A stretch of 64,000 nt of DNA from Selaginella tamariscina (GCA_003024785.1 PUQB01000003.1:1783348-1847347), one strand, 5' to 3'. Counted from the stretch's first letter, positions 46,042-59,029 are shown. The notes: generated by a model not told the origin, from the sequence alone. Numbers and translations: made by a program.

Positions 46042-47200
46042 TTAAACAAAGGTGGAAATGCTGATAATATTTACAACATTTACTTGAAACACTTTGTTCA
46101 GGTTATTCAGTTCAAAGCATACATCAGCTAACAATTGGATACAATATTGAACTCCAAAGTTAGAGAGTTGGTTATACATGATCATGTTCTCATATCCAAA
46201 CTCAGTTAGTAATGCTGGCATGATGGTCAGCATTCTCTCCATGACCTTGCCTCTGGAAAGCCATTTGATTAAATGAATCTGAAGCATTCTTAGTTTTAGC
46301 AGTTCAAGAGCACTTTCCACAAAAGATAGATGCTCCATCCTCTTCCTTGATGCATGAAGCCATGAGTAGATAGTTCTACACAGTTTGTTTAAGTAAACAA
46401 GCTCAGGGAAACCATACATAGCTTGACTGGTAGTAAGATTTTATTTATGAGCAAGACAATGGGTGGAAAGCATATGCGGCACAAGGGTCTTCAACTTGGT
46501 GGTTAATCCACTACAACTGCCAACCATCATAGAGCACCCATCTGTACAAGCTACCACAAGTTTATTTAAGCACAAACTCATTCTTTTAATAAGTTGGATT
46601 ATAGTTTTAAATTTAGTTTCTTATGTCGTAATTAACCTATCAAATGTTATGTGACATTCTCCATATCCAACATCTCTCAAGAAATAAACATAAATGATCA
46701 AATGCTTCTCCATTGATCTATTAATGCATCATCACAAATGATTAAAAACCAAGGGCTCTTAAATGAAGACATAAAGAATTTCAAAGAACATTATATAATG
46801 CTAAAGAAAACTCTTTACAAGCTTTTGAGCATGTTTACAACTCCCATGTTAATCAAATGTTAACAAAAATGTTCATACTCAGCAAGGGGAAGACCACGCT
46901 TTAACACATAGTATGCTTGCCACATAATAATAATCACTTAAGACTTTTCTTCGTCATCAAAAGTGGAAACATACTCTGGTAATGATGTGTAACTCTCTTC
47001 TCTTTCTACTCCCATCTCCATTGAGCTTCTTTATGTTCAATTGAGTTAACCAAAGCTCCTAGTTACACTGTGGTGCTTCCCTCTTTGGCAAACGAAGTTT
47101 TATGTTCAGCATCAACACACCACTTGAATTTCACCAGAGTGATATTCTCTGGGAGCTCGTTAAGTGTCTTTGAATAACTGGGTATGCCCACTTACGAGCA
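46042..47200 (-). pseudogene. hAT-superfamily transposase relic (DUF4371/KIAA1586-like)
   Basis: On the minus strand, from high to low coordinate: a zinc-binding N-terminal piece near 47.15-47.05 kb (VKFKWCVDAEHKTSFAKEGS), then TDGCSMMVGSCSGLTTKLKT and LSTHCLAHK near 46.53-46.45 kb, then MLQIHLIKWLSRGKVMERML at about 46.28 kb, and a C-terminal part (FGVQYCIQLLADVCFELNNL). These match the order of hAT-type transposases. Many stops and frame changes interrupt it. Confidence 0.55.
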
Positions 47201-47449
47201 ACTCTCCAATGAAGTTTCCAACTCTAACCCTTTTCTTGAAAGAGGCTTCAGCATTCTCTACATTCTTTGGTGTATTAACATCATTCTCATCCTCTTAATC
47301 ATTAAACTCCAGCTCAAGTCCATATCTAAACAACTCTCCAAAACGTCCTCTCTTTGTTGTACAAATTCTTTTTCCTTTGCTATCAAGCTTTTAGGAAATA
47401 TTAACTTGTTTCTTATTTTTTTGTTCAGCCAGGAATAATACGTGAAAAG

Positions 47450-47924
47450 AATATTCAATATAAAAGAATATACTTGAATTAATTATCATTCCCACATAAT
47501 GTGGATTAAAATATTCAAGTATATTCTAAGAAATATATTATCCGTAACGTCCTATTTACGCCTTCCACGTGAAATTAAAAGCATTTTAAATCAAAAATTA
47601 AGCTTTTTGATGTAACCCAAAATAATTTTAACATCAGGGCTGGTTGGACTTCTCCATCTATAATTAAAATCTCAGTATTTGCACGCTTTGAACAAGATTA
47701 TGTACATATATATTCTTCAACTTTTATAAACACGTGAGTATCATAATAATTTATATTCCGAATTTATGTAATATGCTTTAAACAAAATTATGTACATATA
47801 TATTTGTAAACACATGTGTATACATTATGTATTACTTTCATAATAATTTATGTACTTAAATGTCATGTAGCACCATGTACTGATACTCACTTCAAATGCT
47901 TAAGAGACTATACAAAATGTACCA
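47450..47924. other. AT-rich 5' flank of the DYW gene
   Basis: No gene was recognised. A first exon of the downstream PPR gene with its ATG may be hidden here. Confidence 0.4.
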
Positions 47925-49578
47925 GTGAGCTTATATTTCTCAACTTACACACAACAGCTGGAGGTTTGCAGCAATCATCAACTCAAGGAGATAGTGAGCA
48001 CCATATTGAAGAAACCACCATCAGATAAGTTCACATACATAGCTTTACTTAAACAATGCACAAGCTTGAATGCTCTACAAGAAGGCAAAACAGTTCACGA
48101 ACTTATACTCCAAAACAATGTCAAGAGGGACATTTTTCTGGATAATAGCCTACTTAACATGTACTGCAAATGCAACCGCATTGAGGAAGCTCAAGTGGTA
48201 TTTGAGAAGATGGACACACGGACTGTGTTCTCGTGGACTTCGATGATCGGACTATATGCCCGGAATGGGCATCGCAAGGAGGCGTTTCATCTGTTTCATA
48301 ACATGCAGCTAGAAGGTAAACAATGTGTTAAACTACTTACATAGCTCTAACTTGCTGATTCAAAAACTGCTAAGGTGTGAAGCCGAATGAGGTTACATAT
48401 GTCACCATATTCAATGTGTGTGAAGAACTCGAGCTGGTCGATGAACTCGTTTTGAGAAGCGAGTGTATACAGGTGGACATTATCTTTGGGACGGCTCTCA
48501 TGAATGCATATGGGAGGTGTGGAAACCTGGATACTGCATTGGAGATTTTCGATGCTATCTCGAGTGTGGCAGATACCACTGTTTGGAATGTGATGATCGG
48601 TTTACTGGCTGCACATGAGATGTATGGTGTATGTATTGAGCTCTTTCATACGATGCTACACGAAGGTGTGTGTATGAATAAGGGGACTTCCGTGAACGTA
48701 CTGAAGGGGTGTAACCAGTTACAAGATGGGATACTTATTCACCGGTGCAGTAAGGAGACAGGAGACAGTACAGACGTTGTAGTGAGTACAGCTCTGTTGA
48801 ATATGTATGGTAAGTTTGGGAGAGTGAAAGAAGCAGAAGAGGTGTTTCGGGAGACTGAGGAGACCAGAGATGTCATATCCTGGAATGCTATGATAACAGT
48901 TTATGCACGAAACTCTCTACATGGGGATGCATTGAGATGCTCCAGAAGCATGATGTTATCTGGTGAGAAGCTGTATGTGGTAACTTATGTAGCTGTTTTA
49001 AGTGCTTGTTTCTCTCCCAGGCATTTATCTGAAGGGGAATGGATTAGAGGCCTTGCTGAAGTATATGGGTACATGTCGGATGTATCTGTTTCCAGTGCAG
49101 TGATGAACATGTACATACGGTGTGGACATTCTGAAAGTGTAGGTGTTGTTAAGGATATCCAGCCAGGGAATGTGACCGTTTGGAATCCAGTGCTCTCGGC
49201 ATATGTGGAGAAAGGGGAGTTTGATGCAGCTTTTAAGACTTTTAGGCTCATGTTACAGTGGGGAGTGTTTCTTGACTCTGCTGCTTTTGTTACCATGTTC
49301 AATGTTTGTGCGAACAAGCCATGCTTAGTAACAGGTAACGTATACTTCACACGCACTCACGCAGTGATGTGATTTTCGCAACAGGTAAGCTGCTCTATAG
49401 TTTACTAGTGGAGAATGGATCAAGGCTTGGAACCTCTGTGGAGAACGCAATATTGAACATGTACACAAAGTGTGGGAGTATGGGAGATGCTGAGAAGATG
49501 TTTTCAGCAATGAACTATCGCCGGAATATAGTGTCATGGACCACAATGATATCAGCATACACACAGCAGGTTCTCTCT

Positions 49579-49654
<76 letters not shown>

Positions 49655-50191
49655 TGTATATTCTTTGTGACAGGGAAGTAACAAGGAATCTGTGAGACTC
49701 TTCATGCAAATGTTGCTAGAAGGTTTACAGCCTAATGACGTTAGTTTTACGGCTGTGTCAAATGCTTGTGGTGGATTAGCTTCATTATCTTCGGCGAAAA
49801 TGAAAGTCATGCCTGTATGAGACTGAATTTTTCCGTGATATTGATGCAGCTAATATCCTACTTTGCACTCTTGGAAAATGTGGAAGCCTTGCTGAAGTCT
49901 TTCAGGTAATATGTCTGTTTATGCGTGTGTTACAAACACACACACACACAATAGCAAGCAAGCTATGCACATATTAAGTACTTTTGTATTAGATGTTTGA
50001 CAATATGACCATAAGAGATACTGTATCCTGGAACACGGTCATAGCAGCTAATGCACAGCATGGTGATGGTGAAACTGGACTGGGGATGTTTTGGAGAATG
50101 CAGTTAGAAGGTGCTGAAGTTGATAATGTCACAGTTATCTGCTTGCTCTCAGCTTGTAGCCATGCTGGACTTGTTGCTGAAGGATATAGGT

Positions 50192-50244
<53 letters not shown>

Positions 50245-51276
50245 TGAGAGAGCTCTCAGCTTGTAGCCATGCTGGACTTGTTGCTGAAGGATATAGGTAT
50301 ACTCGTGTGTGTGTGTGTGTGTGTGAAAGAGAGAGAGAGAGATTGTTATGTGAAGCTAAGTACATATGTATATGCAGCCACTTTCTGTACATGAATGAAG
50401 ATCATGGACTGTCAGCTAACGAAGAGCATTACAACTGCGTGGTGGACCTTCTCAGCCGGGCCGGATGGCTGGAATATGCTGAAGAGTTGACAAAGCATAT
50501 CCCATGGAGAAATTCAGGTGTTTTTTATGATATATATGTAAATAGTTGTTAACTAATGTCAAACTTGTTATGATTAGCTCCGTGGGGAACTCTCTTATGT
50601 GGCTGCAAGATACATGGTGACCTGGAACGTGCAAGACGTATTACCAGACACATTATGTCATCCAGTCCTGGAGCTTGCTTGGTTATGTATAATCTATACG
50701 CGGGAGCTGGTAAGTGGACCGAAGCAGCTTATGTAAGAAAGAATATGATTGATATGGGACCGAAGAAGGAAGCAGGGCTCAGCTGGATTGAAGTAAATGG
50801 TAGAATACACGAGTTCAAAGTTGGTGACATGAATCATCCGAGGACAAACGAGATTTATAAGGAGCTTCACAGGATTGATAAGCTGGTTAAGGCTGCAGGA
50901 TACACTGCAGATACTAAGTTGGTAAGACACAGAGAGAGAGAGGGAGAGAGAGAAACGTTTTCTACATTGTCCAGGTGGCCTATGACGTGGAGGAAGGGGA
51001 GAAAGATTCCTTACTCTGTTGTCACAGTGAGAGGCTGGCAATTGCATATGGAATGATTGCAACACCTGGAGGTATGTACAGTACATATACATATTGACAC
51101 ATACATGTTTTGATACAGGGACATTGAGGATAATGAAGAACCTGAGAGTATGTGGGGATTGTCACACAGTTACCAAATTCATATCCAAGGTTATGGAGAG
51201 GGAGATTGTTGTAAGAGATGCACATAGGTTTCATTTATTTAAAAATGGCACTTGCTCTTGCCGAGATTATTGGTGA
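47925..51276 (+). CDS. DYW-type PPR protein (C-to-U RNA editing factor), intron-split
   Basis: Nuclear-encoded DYW proteins edit C to U in plastid or mitochondrial RNA. Exons are about 47925-48315, 48375-49334, 49385-49569, 49674-49915, 49993-50189, 50378-50517, 50578-50921, 50975-51071 and 51119-51276, all with GT-AG ends. PLS-type repeats run from [17 protein letters not shown] through [15 protein letters not shown] and [15 protein letters not shown] to [20 protein letters not shown]. The E domain follows with [15 protein letters not shown] and [20 protein letters not shown]. The DYW deaminase shows [10 protein letters not shown] (zinc His and catalytic Glu), CGDCH and the C-terminal CSCRDYW. 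One base break lies near 49800-49830. No in-frame ATG precedes the first repeats, so the true start is upstream or in a missed exon. The many introns are unusual for this mostly intronless family. Confidence 0.85.
49570..49654. repeat. (CT)n-(CA)n compound microsatellite in a DYW-gene intron
   Basis: About 60 bp of CT with two interruptions, then about 24 bp of CA, filling nearly the whole intron between 49569 and 49674. Confidence 0.92.
50146..50303 (+). repeat. Exon-end/donor duplication in the DYW gene
   Basis: The 51 bp at 50146-50196 are repeated exactly at 50253-50303. Each copy has the end of the exon ([13 protein letters not shown]) and its GTATAC donor, followed by a TG/GA microsatellite. 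Either donor could be used. Use of the second would retain the first microsatellite. Confidence 0.9.
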
Positions 51277-51407
51277 TATAATACAATATACAAAGTTTTC
51301 GTGTAACACAAGAGTATATATCTTTATTTATGAATGCCACTTACTTAAAACATAATATAAGGAGAAAGGAAACACACCCTGTACAACTAGTAGAAATACT
51401 TAACTTT

Positions 51408-51765
51408 TCAAGTGTCTTTCTCCTCCTGCTCAGCCTTCTTCTCGGATTCCTCTTTGTTGGCCTTGTTGATCCGGTCGGAAATCCACTGTGCTCTAGCCTT
51501 GTCTTTCTTTATTATCTTCTCCCATGCTTCAGGTCCTGTTACATATGCATATATATAATACAGAAAGTAAATATACACACAAACCTGCAATCTTGCCTCC
51601 CTCTCCCTTGTGAAGCTGGACAGAGAATCCAACAGCTTCCTGTTTAGGTTCCTCCTTCATTTCCTCAGTATTGGTTGCCTCAGTTTTGCTTGCTTCAGCA
51701 TTGTTCTGAGCCATCAGCACCACCAAGAGGAGCAATAAAACAACAACCAGCTTGTTTATAAGCAT
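51408..51765 (-). CDS. Small secreted Lys/Glu-rich protein
   Basis: Exon 1 (51765-51585) starts MLINKLVVVLLLLLVVLMAQ, a strong signal peptide or membrane anchor, followed by NNAEASKTEATNTEEMKEE. A GCAG|GTTTGT intron joins in phase 1 to exon 2 (51535-51408), reading GPEAWEKIIKKDKARAQWIS and ending KKAEQEEKDT with TGA. The protein has about 102 residues and is strongly charged and probably helical or disordered, with no cysteine. No family was recognised. A 5' UTR exon may lie near 51.9 kb (ggcgag|gtatgt on the minus strand). It diverges from KRI1, with 272 bp between start codons. Confidence 0.6.
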
Positions 51766-52037
51766 ACCTGCAAATGATTGTACATACATTTTAGTTGGGT
51801 ACTTACAAAATTGTCAATTATACATCTGAAAGCATCATACAGAATTGAGCTCAAAAAATTCATGAAGAATAATCAGATCTCAGAGTGAGAGAGAACATAC
51901 CTCGCCGCAGATCGAGAAAACCTAACAATTTAGGGCACAAATGTAAGTATATTAGAAAATCTGCAAGAATATTCTGCACATTTGGAATATTACGAGGTTT
52001 AGGGTTCTACGGTGGAAAGTTAGGGTTCTTCGTGGCT

Positions 52038-55000
52038 ATGGCGGCCCTGTTGCTGGAGGAGAGCGACGGGGAAGCTCCAGTGACGCTGCAGGTCAATGAG
52101 TCGTATGCGCGCAGGTTAGAGCACAACAAGAAGCGTGAGGATTTGCACAGGTTGCAGGAGCTGCAGAAGCGAGGACTTGCTGAATCAGACTCTGATGAAG
52201 ACGATGAGAGCGAGGATGAAGACGGTGTTCTTCCGGAACGCACCGAGGTAAAAATCTTCGATACTCTTTCTAAGATTAAGAATAAGGATCCCAGTATTTA
52301 CAAAGGCGACGTCAAGTTCTTCGAAGAGGATGAAGAAGACGATGACGACGCGGCGCCCAAAGTAAGTTTTTTTCCGTATTTATGAAAAATAGATCTTTAC
52401 ATTATAGCATACACACAGGAAGCCAAGAAGAAGCCAGTGTATTTGAAGGATGTGGTAGCCCAAAATGCTTTGGAGGAGAATAGTGACGAAGAAGAAGGGA
52501 AGAAAACGTTCAAAACATATGCAGAAGAGCAACAGGAGCTTAAGGACGAATTTCTTAAAAGTTTTGCAGAAGCTGCTGTAGTAGAAGATGAAGATGCGGA
52601 TTCCCTGTTCAAGGTAAGGAAGAAAAGCAAAGAGGAGCTTGATGAAGAAGAAGCAAGCAACAAGGATGTGGAGATTTCGCGAAAGCTTGAGGAGTATTTT
52701 GGGAAGGATAATGACCTGGATAACAATGATAAGTTTCTTAAGGATTATCTTCAGAACCAGGGATGGATTGATAAAAACAGGTAACTATGATTAATTTATA
52801 AACAAATCAATATGCGTAAAAGTATTAAAGGGTTGATACACATACGTTTTAGGGATAAACTTCCATCTTACGAGGATGTTGTTGGGGAAATTAGTGAAGA
52901 CGAGGCCGAGCTTAATAAGCAGGATGAATACGAAGCTAAGTTTAACTTCCGGTTCGAGGAAGGAGCCGGAGATCAGGTAACACAAAGATATAGACATGCA
53001 TATATGCATCAATGTATCTGTATAGTATAATATTTTCTATGTTCAATTTAATATATCTGTACACACAGGTACCTGGGCATGCCAGATTTATGGAAAATTC
53101 CGTGCGAAAGCTACCAGATAAGCGTAAGGAGCAACGGATTAAGAAGCAGGCTAGGATTTCTGAGGTACCGTAGCATTCGTGTAATCACGTCTATTCTTAT
53201 GTAACTTGTTGACGTGGTTCCGGATTTAATATTTTTTCTCTTTTTTTTTTTTTTAATCTTTACAGTAGTATTCCAATACGTAGTCGAACATTAATTGGCT
53301 TCAACCTCATATGCATTAATAACCGTATCTCGTGGAGATGACACACATAACACCTATCTAGGGATACACAAACATATACATATTTATCTTGTCCATGTGT
53401 TTTTCTGTATCCATACGTAACAGTAACTTTTTGTTACACAGGCGGAGCTTGCAAGGCAGGAGGAAGTGAAGAGGCTGAAGAACGTGAAGAAGAAAGAGAT
53501 TATGGAAAAGATGGCAAAGATCAAAACAATAGCAGGTATGAGCAATCTAGAGAATCTGGGCGAGGACGACCTTGAGGAAGATTTCAACCCCGAGGAATAT
53601 GACAAGAAGATGCAAAAGGTGTTTGGGGAGGAATATTACAAGGAAGACGACCCCAACTTCCGATCGGACAGCGAGGAGGATGAGAAGCCAGATTTCGATG
53701 CGGAGGATGAGGCTCTTGGACTTCCGAAAGGATTGGAGTCTGGTCAAGGCTTTGCGGCTATGCACAAACAGGTTGTGTGTATTTGTGTGTGTTCTGTGTG
53801 TGAGATCTCTCTCTCTCTCTCTCTATCTATATAGATATAGATATAGATATAGCTCTATATAAAGCATATTTTATACTATATATTCGTAAGTTATATCGAG
53901 TGTACATTTTATATCCTGATATATTCAAATTCAATATGCAACTTGGTGTATATACCACCATATGTTCTGTATAATACATTGTATGTACTATTTATGAATA
54001 TGCATTTTTCATTGCAGATGGAGGACTCGAAGAAAGTGGAAGAAGAGAAGGAGCTGCTAAAGGAGGAGATAGAGAAGAAGCTTGAAGAATATTACAAGCT
54101 GGACTATGAAGATGTAGTCGGGAATATGCCAACGAGGTTTAAGTACACCCAGGTTAAACCAAACACGTATGATTTAACAGCTGCAGACGTGTTAGGAGCG
54201 GATGATAAGGAGCTTAATCAGTACGTTTCCTTAAAGGCTTTGGCTCCGTATAGAACTGAGGAGTGGATACCCCGTCATAAACATATTAAAATAACGAAGA
54301 AAGAAAGGAAACGACGTGCTTTAGATCAAGTTCCGACTTTAGAGGACAAGAACAAGAAGCATAAGGTACAATTTTATACATGTGCATAATAATTATTACA
54401 ATATAGTAACGGCATCAAGACACATTTACACACATCAGTAATCTATGTGGTGCAGGAGGAGCATGTTACGAATCTTGAAGAGCAGAAAGCTGTACAAGAG
54501 GATCAAGTTTCAAATATTGAGAACAAGAACAAGAAGCACAAGGTACTGCTACTATCATATATAACGTTTGTGTGTGTGTGTGTGTGGGTTTGTGTATGTT
54601 ATACTTAGTATATTACATGCCATTTGTATGTTTGGTGTACAATACGCACGTGCATATGGTAGAACCGTAAGAAAGGACGACATGTCCAGAATTACTTGAA
54701 ATTGTGTCCTATGTGCGAAAATGTATGTTGTGTGTGTGTGTGTGCGCGTGCATACACATTGTAGTATTATCCGTTATTGTGTTGAGTATGTATAGTATGG
54801 TTTGTCCTGTATTAGATGTTGTATACGGATGGACACATACTAATGTATGCTTGCTGCAGAAGCAGAAAAGAGTACAAGAGGATCAAGCTTCAAGGCAGGA
54901 GAATGAGACTAAGAAGGAAGATTTGCATGAAGATGGCACTCTTAATGGGGCTGTTAATGAAGATAACAGTAATGCAGCGACACAGGTAAGATATGAGATC

Positions 55001-55231
55001 GCTATATTAAATGAATGACTAATATACACAGAAAATCATATTCATCTGAATATCCAATAATACCATGTGTGTAATACTATATAGAGATAGAGATTAATAT
55101 AAAACATATTTCAACAGGAGGAGAGTGGTAAGAAGAAGAAACGAAAGAGGAAGAAGCCGGGGTTGAATATGTCAACAAGTAGGCTGATTTCGTATGGGAA
55201 GATTGATCTTCCCAAGAAGCGAAAGCACTGA
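52038..55231 (+). CDS. KRI1: KRI1-like ribosome biogenesis protein
   Basis: KRI1 acts in the nucleolus in 40S ribosome biogenesis (18S rRNA processing, with KRR1 in yeast). Exons are 52038-52371, 52419-52780, 52853-52976, 53069-53164, 53442-53771, 54018-54365, 54456-54542, 54860-54985 and 55118-55231, all in frame. Landmarks are acidic clusters (ESDSDEDDESEDEDG), ERTEVKIFDTLSKIKNKDPS with IYKGDVKFFEED, FLKDYLQNQGWIDKN, LPSYEDVVGEISEDE, FRFEEGAGDQ, PGHARFMENSVRKLPDKRKE, EYYKLDYEDVVGNMP, TRFKYTQVKPNTYDL and APYRTEEWIPRHK. The C-terminus is Lys/Arg-rich (KKKRKRKKPG, LPKKRKH), a nuclear localisation signal. No frame break is seen, unlike many neighbours. Introns hold TG/CT repeats; (CT)n and (GATATA)n follow the donor at 53772. 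Confidence 0.92.
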
Positions 55232-56878
55232 GGAATCCAGTTAAGTTCCTTTTTTACTAAAGTGTTTTCTGATACGTGTTCATCTCTCTCTCTCTCTCTC
55301 TCTCTCGTGTGTAATATGTGCATGGTAGGTGCATGAGTAGACCATTGAGAACGTGCCTGCGTGTGTAGGTTGTGATTTCCTTTGTAGGTTGTGATTGATA
55401 TAAACAATGACAACCCGGGCTTGTTTTATAAAACTATTTATTTTCAATGGGTTGATGTTGATCTTTCAGCTAACTTGTGGAATAAATTACAATTAAACAC
55501 TGTTAACACGTTGAGTTTAGCCGGCTAATGAGGTGTGACGTTCTATCTGTGTGTGCACGCATGTGTGTGTGTGTGTGTGTGTGTTTTACAATAATTATGT
55601 CTTTAAGTATTTGATTAACTAATGTACAATTCCCTTACCCACATGAATATATTATTGCTATGTTAAGAAGGAAAAAAAATGTAAACCAGCTTATATTATT
55701 ATTTTTATATAGTTTCCAATGCTGAATATTAAATTATTTAGAATTAGTGTATTTCATTTACAGTGTTTAATGTTTACATACTAAACAATTTAAATTATTA
55801 CATTATTATGCCCCTTTGTCACTTGAGATTTATTTGTTTAAGGGTTTATACCCTTATATATATATACCCTTCTAAAAGTTGTCAATTTACATATATACCT
55901 TTTGAAAATTTCAATAATATTTTAACTTTTAAAATAATAATATTAATTAAAAATATATTTTAATTTATAATATATTGTAAATAAAATAATTAAATGTTAA
56001 ATGTAAAAAATTATCATAGTATAAAATGGACTATTTTTTAAAGTAATTATATTATATTGTAATATATATGTTTAATAAGTTGTATTTTGGACTTAAATAT
56101 AAGAATTACAAATTAATTATAAATTTTTATTAATTTTTTAAAAATGTTTTTATTTTGAAATTTATAAAGTTTTAAATTGAAGTTTTAAAGGTATATATGT
56201 AAATATAAAACTTAAGGATATGTATGTAAATATGATAAATTTCAAGGATATAAATGTAAATTTTAAATTTAATAAAAACCTCTCTCTTTTTTAATTAAAA
56301 CATTATGCCATGGCAATGTGCTTCTTAAATTTTATTATATTAAGATATAAAAGTTATATCTTGTGTCTATATAGTAAAATATACATATATTATAATTTAT
56401 AAAAAAAGTATGAAAAATAAATATGTTTTATCAAAGGTTGTCCATACTTAATAACCGGTCTTTATTAACAAATAAAAAATAGTTTTTTAAATGTAATTTA
56501 TTATAACGTCTTCAAATTATGTATCTATACGTTTAATTATCTATTATGCACATCATAATCTAATCTCAAACTTATGTAGAAGAACAAAAATGAATTTAAA
56601 AATAATTATTAATTTTAATAGTGAGATTTATATTTGAAAATAAAAATATCCTACTGAAAATTTTATATAATTTATAATAATTAATACAACTAAATAAAAA
56701 AATATTTAAAAGTCTAGCCGGGCTTGTTTTTAAAAAACTATTCATTTTGAACAAGTTGATGTAACTAATATTGGTTAACCAATTTGTAAAATTAAGTATA
56801 CTTACTAACACTATTGACAGGTTGAGTCTTAACAGGCCATAAATAAGTGGCTAACAAGGTGTGACTTATCAAGGGAGA
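55232..56878. other. AT-rich intergenic with a decayed copy of the knottin locus
   Basis: At about 55418-55655 the sequence matches 56718-57062, the flanks and intron of the knottin-like gene (gggcttgtttt, ggtgtgac, ttctatctgtgt, aattatgtctttaagtattt, gattaactaat). It lacks the block with the signal-peptide exon. The remainder is A/T-rich without recognised genes. Confidence 0.6.
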
Positions 56879-57355
56879 ATGGGCAAATCAAGGAGTATTC
56901 TTCTTACTATCATTGTGATGTTTTTCATCTTCATTGGCTTTGTTAAAGGTTGTTCTATCTGTGTTTGCATGCATGCGTGTGTGTGTGTGTGTTTATAATT
57001 ATGTCTTTAAGTATTTGATTAACTAATCATACAATTACTTTACCCACATAAATATATTAGTACATATTCTGATCAGTGAAATACGCTGTAGTAAAAAAAT
57101 GCTACGGAAATGTTTAATTATTAGTTTATTTTTTATTATCCGTCAAAAGGCACACATGTGTGTGTGAACATATATATATATATATATATTATATATAATA
57201 TAGTTTAGTTTGATATAAATCGTTTTGATAAATAATGTGCAGGGATTGAAGCATGTCAAGGGCTGCTTGAGAAATGTAAAAATGATAATGAGTGCTGTGA
57301 AGGTCACTGCTTGTTCCAAGGATCGGACCTTGGTCTCTGCCAGGTGTTGAAGTGA
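56879..57355 (+). CDS. Secreted knottin-like peptide with six cysteines, two exons
   Basis: Exon 1 (56879-56948) encodes MGKSRSILLTIIVMFFIFIG then FVKG, a clear signal peptide. A phase-1 intron (AAAG|GTTGTT to TGCAG|GG) leads to exon 2 (57243-57355), reading IEACQGLLEKCKNDNECCEG, HCLFQGSDLGLCQVLK and TGA. The cysteine pattern C-x6-C-x5-C-C-x3-C-x10-C is the inhibitor cystine knot arrangement. Full length is 60 residues, and the mature part is about 36. Plant knottins include antimicrobial peptides, protease or amylase inhibitors and signalling peptides; which applies here is unknown. The intron carries TG and TA repeats. A decayed duplicate of the locus lies 1.3 kb upstream. Confidence 0.65.
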
Positions 57356-57649
57356 CATGCAATGCATAAGATAGTAATAAGTTTTTTATCTGATTAATAA
57401 AAGTCATTAAAATTTTATATATAAGAATGTGCTAATATAAAGAAACACACATAGTTCATATGTATGATCCTTAACTCTTTATCATTTCATTATTATTTTC
57501 TTATATGAAATTATTAATTATAATTTACTAGTGTCTCTCTCTCTAGATATATATAAATATATAAATTTCTATATGTATATGTATATAATTATAACATTGT
57601 GCATGTTTTATTAATTTTTTATAAAACTTGTGTCATTTTTAATAGTATG

Positions 57650-57790
57650 TGATAAGTGTCATGGTTCTAAACTATGTGGGATATGTAGGATACGTGGGCA
57701 AAAAGACTCAAGCATATCATAATTAAGGACCTTCTCATAAAACACCAATTGGTCCTTTGCTTAATAAGTCTGAATTTCTTACAAAACTCA
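57650..57790 (+). repeat. Inverted copy of the 59.7-kb repeat
   Basis: gtgtcatggttctaa, gggcaaaaagact and cttctcataaaacaccaatt align with the reverse complement of 59685-59820 (gtgtcataattctaa, gggcaaaaagact, ctcttataaacattaatt). Confidence 0.6.
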
Positions 57791-59029
57791 TGTCATTTTT
57801 AATAATATATGGTAAGTCTGAATAAAACAATATTAATTATACACAAAGAGAGACACATTTGTGTCTTTGTTATATATGATAAACTCTTAAAAGATTATGC
57901 ATATTATCCACATTAATGCGTTTGCTAATGTTTTTATTTATAAAATAAGATGACCTTGTGCATTTTTTCCATCACCTCACATGTATTTACTTTTTATTAG
58001 AAGCTAAAAAAACCTAATTAATTAATATTGATAGATATGTTATTAAATTATGCTCGATGGCAAAATTGCTCGGTTATTTAACTATTATCGAAAAAGTCAT
58101 GTAGTAGGTGCCATGTAGGTACCACATAAATTATAAATAATAAATAATCAATAAGTGAAAAATTAAATCCATGGTAAAATAAATAATTTCTTTGAATTTT
58201 TTAGTTGAGGTAATTAAACACCCGCTAGTGGAAAGTGAGCCTAATTTAAAAAGAGATTAGCCAAATAAATATATTAATTAATGTATTTAAGGTAAATTAG
58301 GTTTCACAAATGAGTTCATGTTATTTTTTTATAAATTTATTTTAATAATAAAAATCAATACACCAAATACATAACATATTAAAGTTATTTTAAATTTTAT
58401 ATTTATTATATTGTTCAAATTATATTTATTTTATTTAATTTAACATTATAATAATATATTTTTATACATTTGACGTTTTTCACATTAATTTATGAATAAA
58501 AATTGCTTTTTATTGCATAAAAACTAAATTATATTTTTTATTAATTTAAGCTTTCTCGTTAGTATAAAAATATGAAAAAGAAAAATATAGTTTTAAAATT
58601 AAATTATACCTATAAATCTAGACTATGGTTATACGACCAACTTCTTATTTAATTTACTAAATTTTTTTATTAAAATGTTAAATTTGAATAAGAATGGTCT
58701 TAAGATATATTAAATTAAATAATTTAAAATTTATAAATTGAATACTAAAACAATTTTAATATCACAATAAACTGATTTGGTATAAATAAAAAAAATGTGT
58801 GATTTTGCACTTACATGAATTAATTAACATATTGAATCTCCATAATCTATGCCATAAACATACATACACACACATGCATGTACATACACACATTTTCTTA
58901 TATTTGAGAAGCTTAATTTATCTTAAATATGTTAATTAATATATTTATATTTAAATTTTAATGTCATGCCACATTATTACTACATTTAACACACAATGTT
59001 GTAACTTTTCCATTTTCTCTTAAGCCAAT

